From the NCBI GenBank assembly GCA_000302695.1, contig AMFN01000004.1:1-64000 (forward strand): a DNA stretch of 64,000 bases, in the 5' to 3' direction. Position numbers and translations under genes: made by a program. Source of the DNA: Enterobacteriaceae bacterium LSJC7 (lineage in GTDB: Bacteria; Pseudomonadota; Gammaproteobacteria; Enterobacterales; Enterobacteriaceae). The notes below the pieces were generated by a model that was not told where the DNA came from, did no database searches, and saw only the letters and a list, made by a program, of their open reading frames with translations. Below are positions 57,819-64,000 of this stretch, piece after piece (the first letter of the stretch is position 1; every line of letters begins with the position of its first letter).

Positions 57819-58028
57819 ATGAATAAAGACGAAATCAGCGGTAACTGGAAACAGTTTAAAGGAACAGTGAAAGAAAAATGGGGCAAGCTCACCGATGATG
57901 ACATGACGGTTATCGAAGGTAAGCGTGATCAGCTGGTCGGTAAAATCCAGGAAAGGTACGGATACCAGAAAGATCAGGCAGAAAAGGAAGTCAGTGACTG
58001 GGAAACCCGCAACGACTATCGCTGGTAA
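57819..58028 (+). CDS. yjbJ: CsbD-family stress protein YjbJ
   Basis: YjbJ is a small, very hydrophilic protein of the CsbD family. In E. coli it is abundant in stationary phase and under RpoS control; its molecular role is unknown. From the second ATG (57819) it has 69 residues, the E. coli length, with NWKQFKGTVKEKWGKLTDDD and the C-terminal DWETRNDYRW. A preceding ATG (57816) is adjacent, but the AAGGAG site is better spaced for 57819. It has its own 200-bp upstream region. No clear terminator follows; only a small GACC-TTCG-GGTC hairpin (58053-58064) is seen. Confidence 0.92.
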   Translation: MNKDEISGNWKQFKGTVKEKWGKLTDDDMTVIEGKRDQLVGKIQERYGYQKDQAEKEVSDWETRNDYRW

Positions 58029-58098
58029 CCCTCACCCACCCTCAAGTGTGTAGACCTTCGGGTCATATGCCGGGTACAGGGATGTACCGAATCTCCCC

Positions 58099-58608
58099 TC
58101 AACGTCCGCGTTTTTTTACCGTAATGCTATGGTCGTGCTCGCACACATCCGGTGAGTTGCAGGTTTCCACCTCGGAGCAGGGCTGGCATAAGCCGTGGGC
58201 TTCAATCACGTTATGATGCAGCGCAAAGCCATTTTTCGCCGCCAGCAGATGCATTATCTCTTCAACGCCTTCTGCCGTTTCTTCACGCACCAGACCACAG
58301 CGGTCGCAGATAAACATGGCTGAGGTGTGGGTCGCTTCATCAAAATGATGGCACAGCACGTAACTGTTGGTGGATTCCACCTTGTGAACGAAGCCTTGCT
58401 CCAGCAGAAAATCCAGCGCGCGGTAAACCGTCGGCGGTTTGGCCTGTGGCTCGCTCTCTTTAAGCAAATCGAGCAAATCGTAAGCGCTGATAGCGCCAAC
58501 TTGCTGTGACATCAGGCGCAATACTTCCAGGCGCTGTGGTGTGAGGCGCACACTACGCTGCGTACACAGCTTCTCGGCGCGTGCTAACACATCATCGGTA
58601 CTCGTCAT
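58099..58608 (-). CDS. zur: Zinc uptake regulator Zur
   Basis: Zur is the Fur-family repressor of zinc uptake genes, active when zinc-loaded. From the ATG at 58608 (MTSTDDVLARAEKL) it has 169 residues, close to E. coli (171). The winged helix is at about 20-85 (QAKPPTVYRALDFLLEQGFVH in two parts). Structural zinc cysteines are in CDRCG and CQPCSEVETC, with histidine-rich HNVIEAHG and CEHDHS at the end. A TTG-started extension to 58626 is unlikely, because a GAGGG ribosome site fits 58608. It is convergent with yjbJ and divergent from the TraF-like gene. Confidence 0.94.
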   Translation of the reverse strand: MTSTDDVLARAEKLCTQRSVRLTPQRLEVLRLMSQQVGAISAYDLLDLLKESEPQAKPPTVYRALDFLLEQGFVHKVESTNSYVLCHHFDEATHTSAMFICDRCGLVREETAEGVEEIMHLLAAKNGFALHHNVIEAHGLCQPCSEVETCNSPDVCEHDHSITVKKRGR

Positions 58609-58914
58609 GGCGATCGGCCCTCGCAAATAAACCGCTACTTTACCACGAACGCCAAAAAACGCGCGACTGCCAACGGCTTATCGTTTGTAAGGATTAACAA
58701 CATTTTTTTTACATTTCTTCGGCGTTCACTTCACGTAATGACATCCGTCATCTATAAATACTGTGGATCATCATTGAATTAACACAACAGGGAAGAATAA
58801 GACGTGCAGTCAGGGGCTTAGCAGCCCTTTTTTTATGCCCTTTTCACAGCAATAAGCGCCCTCCTTTACCTGGCCGGAGGGAGTGACACAACACTTGTAT
58901 TAAAAGAGATAACT
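58609..58914 (+). promoter_or_regulatory. zur/TraF-like divergent region with a leader terminator
   Basis: This 306-bp gap contains a candidate promoter (CTTCAC at 58729-58734, 18 bp, TATAAA at 58753-58758). About 60 nt later there is a textbook terminator: GGGCT/AGCCC with a TAGC loop at 58814-58827, then seven T to 58834. A further hairpin CCCTCC/GGAGGG (58859-58881) precedes the gene. The terminator sits upstream of the coding start, so it marks either a transcript of about 70 nt or an attenuated leader. Confidence 0.5.
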
Positions 58915-60189
58915 GTGAAAAAAATCCTTACACCTTTGGCTGTTCTTATTCCCACTTCATTGTTTATGGCACAGGCAGGTGCAGCAAATACCTGGGCGGA
59001 AGCCCGAAGCGATGCAATGGGGGGCACCGGTGTGGCGTCGGCAAGCTACGGCAGCGCACCCATGATAAACCCCGCGTTACTGGCAAAGGCAAAGCCGGAA
59101 GATAACGTAACCGTCATTTTGCCGTCGGCTGGCATTCAAGTGACGGACAAAGACAACCTTCAGGATGAAATCGATTCCATCAACGACAAAATTAATTATT
59201 ACAAGGATGTGATTGATGACATTACCGGCAGTGGTCCGCTCGGCTACCTGGAAGCATTACCGCAATTCCAGAGTGCCGCAGGCGATCTGGCTGACGAGCT
59301 GGAATTTCTCGACGGTAAAACCGCCCACGCCAGCGCGGGAGCGGGTATTACGGTAGCGATCCCCAACGATGTGTTGTCGGTGGCGTTTGTGGCAAAAGGC
59401 TATGCCCACGCGCGGGTTAGCTCTTACATTGACCCGAATGACATCACCTACCTGCGCGGTATAGAGGGCAACAGCGTCACGGCAGCGATTGAGGCGGCAA
59501 AAGCGCTGGTCGGCGGTTCGGATGAAATCACCGATAACCTTAAATCAACGGCCTTTGGTCGCGCGGCGATTGTATCGGACTATGGCATTTCCGTGGCGCG
59601 CCAGTTCCAGTTTGGCGATGTGCCGGTCTCTTTTGGCATCACGCCCAAGTTGCAAAAAACCTGGCTCTACAACTACACCGCCTCAATCTATAACTACGAC
59701 AGCAGCGATTTTAAAAACAGCCGCTACCGTAACGACAACACCGGTTTCAACATGGATGCTGGTGTGGCCGCAGATTTTGGCGACAACGTGACGGTGGGCT
59801 TAAGCGGGCAGAACCTGTTCTCGCGCGATATCGATACCAAAGAGATTAACGGCTATAAGGACACGTACCAGATTCGCCCGCTGGTGACAGCGGGGGCGGC
59901 CTGGCATAACGACTGGCTGACGCTAAGCGCCGACGGCGACCTGACTGAAACTAAGGGTTTTAAGAGCGAGAAACCGTCCCAGTACGCGGGCGTGGGTGCC
60001 GAAGTGACACCACTTAGCTGGCTTGCGGTGCGCGCTGGTTTTCGCGGTGACATGAAAGGTAACGATGTCAACGTGTTTACCGGCGGCCTGGGCTTTGCGC
60101 CGTTTAACCGCGTGCGCCTTGATTTAACCGGCATCGTCGGTGAAGACGAAACCTGGGGAGCAGGCGCGCAGTTGAGCATGACATTCTGA
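58915..60189 (+). CDS. TraF-like outer membrane beta-barrel protein
   Basis: This 424-residue precursor starts with GTG and has a signal peptide of about 23 residues ending AGAA. The mature part resembles the chromosomal 'conjugal transfer protein TraF' family, an outer membrane barrel type distantly like FadL. The N-terminus has the ARSDAMGGTGVASASYGSA signature, and alternating barrel-type strands run to the end, finishing AQLSMTF with a terminal phenylalanine. It is not linked to conjugation genes here, so the family name is misleading; function and substrate are unknown. It replaces yjbL and yjbM of E. coli. A strong terminator follows the stop. Confidence 0.75.
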   Translation: MKKILTPLAVLIPTSLFMAQAGAANTWAEARSDAMGGTGVASASYGSAPMINPALLAKAKPEDNVTVILPSAGIQVTDKDNLQDEIDSINDKINYYKDVIDDITGSGPLGYLEALPQFQSAAGDLADELEFLDGKTAHASAGAGITVAIPNDVLSVAFVAKGYAHARVSSYIDPNDITYLRGIEGNSVTAAIEAAKALVGGSDEITDNLKSTAFGRAAIVSDYGISVARQFQFGDVPVSFGITPKLQKTWLYNYTASIYNYDSSDFKNSRYRNDNTGFNMDAGVAADFGDNVTVGLSGQNLFSRDIDTKEINGYKDTYQIRPLVTAGAAWHNDWLTLSADGDLTETKGFKSEKPSQYAGVGAEVTPLSWLAVRAGFRGDMKGNDVNVFTGGLGFAPFNRVRLDLTGIVGEDETWGAGAQLSMTF

Positions 60190-60196
60190 CGTGCGA

Positions 60197-60227
60197 GGGG
60201 CGCTATGCTATAGTAGCGCCCCTTTTT
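60197..60227 (+). terminator. Terminator after the TraF-like gene, overlapping the dusA promoter
   Basis: A 9-bp stem GGGGCGCTA/TAGCGCCCC is followed by five T. The loop contains TATAGT (60209-60214), a good -10 hexamer, so the dusA promoter may lie within the hairpin. Confidence 0.75.
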
Positions 60228-60246
60228 CCCGGACCGTATCGCCACT

Positions 60247-61245
60247 ATGCAGCCACAATCCACCGCCAATACTTTCCCCGCACTTCGCTTTTCCGTGGCC
60301 CCCATGCTCGACTGGACCGACCGCCACTGCCGCTATTTCCTGCGTAAGCTGTCGCGCCAGGCGCTGCTGTACACCGAAATGGTGACGACAGGCGCGATTA
60401 TTCACGGTAAAGGCGATTATCTGGCTTACAGCGAAGAAGAGCACCCGGTGGCGTTACAGCTTGGCGGCAGTGACCCGGCGGCGCTGGCGCAGTGCGCGAA
60501 GTTGGCTGAGGCGCGCGGTTACGACGAAATTAACCTCAACGTCGGTTGCCCGTCCGACCGCGTGCAGAATGGCCGCTTTGGTGCCTGCCTGATGGGTGAG
60601 GCGCAACTGGTGGCAGATTGTGTAAAAGCGATGCGCGATGCGGTGTCTGTGCCGGTAACGGTGAAAACCCGCATCGGTATTGATGACCAGGACAGCTACG
60701 AATTTCTGTGTGACTTTATCGACACCGTTGCCAACAGCGGCGGCTGCGACACGTTTATCATCCACGCACGCAAGGCGTGGCTGTCGGGCCTTAGCCCGAA
60801 AGAGAACCGCGAAATCCCGCCGCTGGACTATCCGCGCGTGTATCAGCTTAAGCGCGATTTCCCGCAGCTGACGCTGTCGCTTAACGGTGGCGTTAAAACG
60901 CTGGAAGAGGCGCAGCAGCATCTTCAGCATCTCGACGGCGTAATGGTGGGGCGCGAGGCTTACCAGAATCCGGGGATCATGGCGGGGGTAGACAGGGTTA
61001 TTTTTGGCTGCGACACACCCGATCCCGATCCAGTTGCCGTAGTGAGATCCATGTATCCGTATATTGAAAATGAACTCAGCAACGGCACGTATCTCGGCCA
61101 CATTACGCGCCACATGCTGGGCCTGTTCCAGGGCATACCGGGTGCGCGCCAGTGGCGTCGTTACTTAAGCGAGAATGCGCACAAGGCCGGGGCCGATATC
61201 GCTGTGGTTGAGCAGGCGCTACAGCTGGTCGCTGAACGGCGTTAA
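60247..61245 (+). CDS. dusA: tRNA-dihydrouridine(20/20a) synthase
   Basis: DusA is a flavoenzyme that reduces uridines 20 and 20a of tRNA to dihydrouridine with NADPH. The protein has 332 residues. The FMN-binding TIM barrel starts [17 protein letters not shown]. The catalytic Cys101 lies in [14 protein letters not shown], and the flavin-contacting HARKAWL and LNGGVKT follow. The C-terminal helical tRNA-binding domain covers about 250-332. The ATG start gives MQPQ, close to the E. coli form. The 5' part of dusA is a known integration target for phages and islands in other bacteria; here the gene is intact with no such insert. Confidence 0.95.
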   Translation: MQPQSTANTFPALRFSVAPMLDWTDRHCRYFLRKLSRQALLYTEMVTTGAIIHGKGDYLAYSEEEHPVALQLGGSDPAALAQCAKLAEARGYDEINLNVGCPSDRVQNGRFGACLMGEAQLVADCVKAMRDAVSVPVTVKTRIGIDDQDSYEFLCDFIDTVANSGGCDTFIIHARKAWLSGLSPKENREIPPLDYPRVYQLKRDFPQLTLSLNGGVKTLEEAQQHLQHLDGVMVGREAYQNPGIMAGVDRVIFGCDTPDPDPVAVVRSMYPYIENELSNGTYLGHITRHMLGLFQGIPGARQWRRYLSENAHKAGADIAVVEQALQLVAERR

Positions 61246-61323
61246 TTTCACTACTTCCTGGTCAATTTCACTCAATCCCGGCGCACTCGCCAGGATTTTT
61301 GCTTACAGGTCAGGGCATAAACA

Positions 61324-61340
61324 TTGGCACGCTTCTTGTA
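61324..61340 (+). promoter_or_regulatory. Sigma-54 promoter of pspG
   Basis: TTGGCACGCTTCTTGTA has the -24 GG and a -12 GT (consensus GC) with exactly ten bases between, the spacing needed for sigma-54. E. coli pspG is a PspF/sigma-54 gene. An IHF or PspF site upstream could not be assigned by eye. Confidence 0.65.
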
Positions 61341-61373
61341 TTGTCTTCTGGGTATTTGATAAGGAGTAAAACC

Positions 61374-61658
61374 ATGCTGGAACTGATTTTTGTGCTGGGG
61401 TTCTTTTTTATGCTGCTGCTGACTGGCGTTTCAGTGCTCGGTGTGCTGGCGGCGCTGTTTGTCGCCACAATATTGATGTTCGCAGGCGGCGTGTTCGCGC
61501 TGATGATTAAGCTCCTGCCGTGGCTGCTGCTGGCCGTTGCTGGCGTGTGGCTCATCCGTGCCCTGAAAGAGAAAAAAGACCCGTATGCGCGCTATGGCCT
61601 GGTGCGTGAGCGCTACCACCGTCGTGACTATCGCCGTTACAGTCGTGGCCGTTACTGA
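61374..61658 (+). CDS. pspG: Phage shock protein G
   Basis: PspG is an inner membrane effector of the phage-shock response, induced by membrane stress through PspF. From the ATG at 61374 (MLELIFVLGFF) it has 94 residues; E. coli has 80, and the extra length is an arginine/tyrosine-rich tail (ERYHRRDYRRYSRGRY). Two hydrophobic stretches cover about residues 3-35 and 40-62, with MIKLLPWLLLA as in E. coli. A TAAGGAG ribosome site precedes the ATG. The frame extends upstream to 61299, but that part covers the sigma-54 promoter. Confidence 0.92.
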   Translation: MLELIFVLGFFFMLLLTGVSVLGVLAALFVATILMFAGGVFALMIKLLPWLLLAVAGVWLIRALKEKKDPYARYGLVRERYHRRDYRRYSRGRY

Positions 61659-61793
61659 GTTGCAGTCATCTGCGCAGTGGATCACAGACTCAACGTTTAG
61701 CCTGGTTTGAGCGTAGGATTCGCGAGTGGGATCTGTCACTATGCAGCGGCTGTTTACAGAATTTATCGCGCTGTACCCTACAGGCAGACGCGA

Positions 61794-61834
61794 ACTAAAA
61801 AAGAATGGGCTTCCCTCAGGAAGCCCAAATTCTT
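61794..61834. terminator. Bidirectional terminator between pspG and qorA
   Basis: GGGCTTCC (61807-61814) pairs with GGAAGCCC (61819-61826). The flanks are A-rich on the left and ATTCTTT on the right, which extends the stem and gives a T-run on both strands. It mainly serves qorA (minus). Confidence 0.8.
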
Positions 61835-61847
61835 TGTCGCATATCTG

Positions 61848-62831
61848 TTATGGAATCAGCAGGCTGGAGCCGCTGGTGGCCCGGCTTTCCAGCGTCTGGT
61901 GCGCGCGGGCTGCATCATGCAGCGGGAATTTTTGACTCTCCGGCACCTCAACTTTAATCACGCCGCTGGCAATCAGCGAGAACAGCTCGTTGCTGGCTTC
62001 TTCCAGCTCCGCACGGTTGGTGACATAGCCAAACAGGGAAGGGCGCGTCACATACAGCGAGCCTTTCTGGTTAAGAATGCCGAGATTGACGCCAGTGACT
62101 GGCCCGGACGAGTTACCAAAGCTCACCATCAGCCCGCGTCGTTGCAGGCAGTCGAGTGAGGCTTCCCAGGTCGATTTACCCACTGAGTCGTACACCACCG
62201 CCACTTTTTTGCCGTCTGTCAGTTCGCGCACGCGTTCGGCAATATTTTCTTCCTGATAGTTAATGGTTTGCCACGCACCGGCTCGTTTTGCTTTTTCTGC
62301 TTTCTCAGCAGAGCCAACGGTGCCAATCAGCTTTGCGCCCAGCGCTTTTGCCCACTGGCAGGCAATCAGCCCCACGCCGCCCGCCGCCGCGTGAAACAGA
62401 AACACTTCGTTAGGCTTAATTTCATAGGTTTTGCGCAGCAGATAGAACACCGTCAGCCCCTTGAGGAACGACGCCGCCGCCTGTTCAAACGAAATGGCGT
62501 CTGGCAGACGCGCTACTTTATCGGCAATCACATTGTGCACCGTGCTGTAGGCGCCCAGTCCGGCCTGCGCATATACCACGCGGTCGCCAGCTTTGAGGTG
62601 CGTGACGCCGCTGCCCGCCTTAATCACCACGCCCGACGCCTCAGTGCCCAGGCCGCTCGGCATGGCGGCAGGCGGGTACAGTCCACTTCGCACATACGTG
62701 TCGATGTAGTTGATACCGATAGCTTTGTTTTCTATCTGCACTTCGTTGTCTGCCGGGGAGACTGGGGTAAATTCCACCGCGTTGAGGACCTCAGGCCCAC
62801 CGTGCTGGTTGAATTCGATGCGCGTTGCCAT
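61848..62831 (-). CDS. qorA: NADPH:quinone oxidoreductase
   Basis: QorA is a cytoplasmic NADPH-dependent quinone reductase of the zinc-free medium-chain reductase family. From the ATG at 62831 (MATRIEFNQHGGPEVL) it has 327 residues, the E. coli length. The nucleotide-binding Rossmann motif is AAAGGVGLIACQWAK, near residue 150. NYIDTYVRSGLYP and the C-terminal ESRATSGSSLLIP match the family. An AAAGGAG ribosome site fits 62831; upstream in-frame codons run into the dnaB promoter region. It is divergent from dnaB across 76 bp. Confidence 0.96.
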   Translation of the reverse strand: MATRIEFNQHGGPEVLNAVEFTPVSPADNEVQIENKAIGINYIDTYVRSGLYPPAAMPSGLGTEASGVVIKAGSGVTHLKAGDRVVYAQAGLGAYSTVHNVIADKVARLPDAISFEQAAASFLKGLTVFYLLRKTYEIKPNEVFLFHAAAGGVGLIACQWAKALGAKLIGTVGSAEKAEKAKRAGAWQTINYQEENIAERVRELTDGKKVAVVYDSVGKSTWEASLDCLQRRGLMVSFGNSSGPVTGVNLGILNQKGSLYVTRPSLFGYVTNRAELEEASNELFSLIASGVIKVEVPESQKFPLHDAARAHQTLESRATSGSSLLIP

Positions 62832-62907
62832 GTGAACTCCTTTTGTCGTTGAGCCAGGAGAAGGTATACTTCCCCGTCTCTCTAATGAATTTGGCACTCC
62901 ATTCACT

Positions 62908-64000
62908 ATGGCAGGAAATAAACCCTTCAACAAACCTACTGAGCCCCGCGACCCGCAGGTTGCCGCGCTGAAAATGCCGCCCCATTCGCTGGAAGCAGAG
63001 CAGTCGGTGTTGGGCGGTTTAATGCTGGATAACGAGCGCTGGGACGATGTGGCCGAGCGCGTGGTGTCGGAAGATTTCTACACCCGTCAGCACCGCCTCA
63101 TCTTCACCGAAATGCACCGCTTACAGGAAACCGGCCGCCCCCTTGATTTGATTACCATTTCGGAATCACTGGAGCGCCAGGGCGAACTGGAAAGCGTGGG
63201 CGGCTTTGCTTACCTGGCGGAACTGTCGAAAAACACGCCAAGTGCAGCAAACATTAACGCTTACGCCGACATCGTGCGCGAACGTGCGGTAGTGCGTGAA
63301 ATGATCGCCGTCGCCAATGAAATCGCTGACGCTGGTTTCGATCCGCAGGGGCGCACCAGTGAAGATCTGCTGGATCTGGCAGAATCACGCGTCTTTCAGA
63401 TAGCCGAAAACCGCGCCAACAAAGACGAAGGGCCAAAGAGCATCGATCAGATCCTCGAAGCCACCGTCGCGCGTATTGAAACCCTGTACCAGCAGCCGCA
63501 CGACGGCGTGACCGGCGTCGATACTGGCTACCAGGATCTGAATAAAAAGACCGCCGGTTTGCAGCGCTCGGATCTGATAATTGTCGCGGCGCGTCCGTCG
63601 ATGGGTAAAACCACCTTTGCGATGAATCTGTGTGAAAACGCCGCCATGTTGCAGGACAAGCCGGTGCTTATCTTCTCACTGGAGATGCCCGCCGAGCAGA
63701 TAATGATGCGTATGCTGGCGTCGCTGTCGCGCGTGGATCAGACCCGCATCCGTACCGGCCAGCTTGACGACGAAGACTGGGCGCGCATTTCCGGCACCAT
63801 GGGCATTCTGCTTGAAAAGCGCAACATGTATATCGACGATTCGTCTGGCCTGACGCCAACCGAAGTGCGCTCGCGCGCCCGTCGAATCTATCGCGAACAC
63901 GGCGGCATTAGCCTTATCATGGTCGACTATTTGCAGCTGATGCGCGTGCCGTCGCTCTCTGACAACCGTACGCTGGAAATTGCTGAAATCTCCCGCTCGC
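62908..64000 (+). CDS. dnaB: Replicative DNA helicase DnaB (cut by the window end)
   Basis: DnaB is the hexameric 5'-3' helicase of the replication fork. The visible 364 codons start at ATG 62908 (MAGNKPFNK, as in E. coli) and cover the N-terminal DnaG-interaction domain (about 25-130), the linker and most of the RecA-type ATPase. Walker A is RPSMGKTT (Lys234) and Walker B is IMVDYLQLM. The frame is open to the last base; about 105 residues, including the arginine finger, lie beyond. The N-terminal tail is two residues shorter than in E. coli. No strong ribosome site precedes the ATG. The gene order qorA-dnaB is that of E. coli. Confidence 0.97.
   Translation, partial: MAGNKPFNKPTEPRDPQVAALKMPPHSLEAEQSVLGGLMLDNERWDDVAERVVSEDFYTRQHRLIFTEMHRLQETGRPLDLITISESLERQGELESVGGFAYLAELSKNTPSAANINAYADIVRERAVVREMIAVANEIADAGFDPQGRTSEDLLDLAESRVFQIAENRANKDEGPKSIDQILEATVARIETLYQQPHDGVTGVDTGYQDLNKKTAGLQRSDLIIVAARPSMGKTTFAMNLCENAAMLQDKPVLIFSLEMPAEQIMMRMLASLSRVDQTRIRTGQLDDEDWARISGTMGILLEKRNMYIDDSSGLTPTEVRSRARRIYREHGGISLIMVDYLQLMRVPSLSDNRTLEIAEISRS

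Noticed and set aside
60247-61245. Phage or island integration at dusA
   Set aside because: dusA is intact, its 5' end is normal and no integrase or duplicated att segment is nearby.

Overview
The window reads as a chromosome segment from a member of the Enterobacteriaceae. Gene order follows the Escherichia coli and Salmonella backbone closely: rrn terminator, metA, aceBAK, iclR, metH, yjbB, rluF, yjbD, lysC, pgi, yjbEFGH, psiE, malGFE, malK-lamB-malM, ubiCA, plsB, dgkA, lexA-dinF, yjbJ, zur, dusA, pspG, qorA, dnaB. The base composition is GC-rich, and several E. coli K-12 genes are missing (arpA, pepE, xylE, yjbI, yjbL and yjbM). This fits a relative such as Cronobacter, Franconibacter, Siccibacter or Enterobacter. 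The genus cannot be fixed from the sequence alone.

Left part (1-27.6 kb). The first bases are the terminator of an rRNA operon that lies outside the window. Methionine synthesis (metA, metH) flanks the glyoxylate bypass operon aceBAK and its repressor iclR. Operator-like sites for MetJ, MetR and IclR are visible. After yjbB and rluF comes a structured intergenic repeat. Then follow yjbD, a pantothenate-type transporter (panS) and a QseBC-like two-component pair, all on the minus strand. lysC lies behind a full lysine riboswitch, followed by a periplasmic serine hydrolase. pgi and the exopolysaccharide-export operon yjbEFGH complete this part.

Middle (27.6-43 kb). This is the accessory region. 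A 50-codon orphan reading frame, a stand-alone EAL-domain protein and a LuxR-type regulator sit between yjbH and psiE. Between psiE and malG, where K-12 has xylE, lies a locus on the minus strand with the architecture of contact-dependent growth inhibition (CDI). It comprises the exporter CdiB, a 3479-residue CdiA with a VENN-delimited C-terminal toxin, and a 78-residue two-helix membrane protein that overlaps the cdiA stop and is the likely immunity protein. Behind it is a frameshifted remnant of a second toxin tail. The toxin-immunity pair and the remnant are the best candidates for something not yet described.

Right part (43-64 kb). The divergent maltose regulon (malEFG against malK-lamB-malM) has MalT- and CRP-like sites in the shared control region. 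Then come ubiquinone genes ubiCA, phospholipid genes plsB and dgkA, the SOS genes lexA-dinF with two LexA boxes, yjbJ, zur and a TraF-like outer membrane protein. The segment ends with dusA, pspG with a sigma-54 promoter, qorA, and dnaB, which is cut by the window end. No tRNA, insertion sequence, CRISPR array or prophage was seen.
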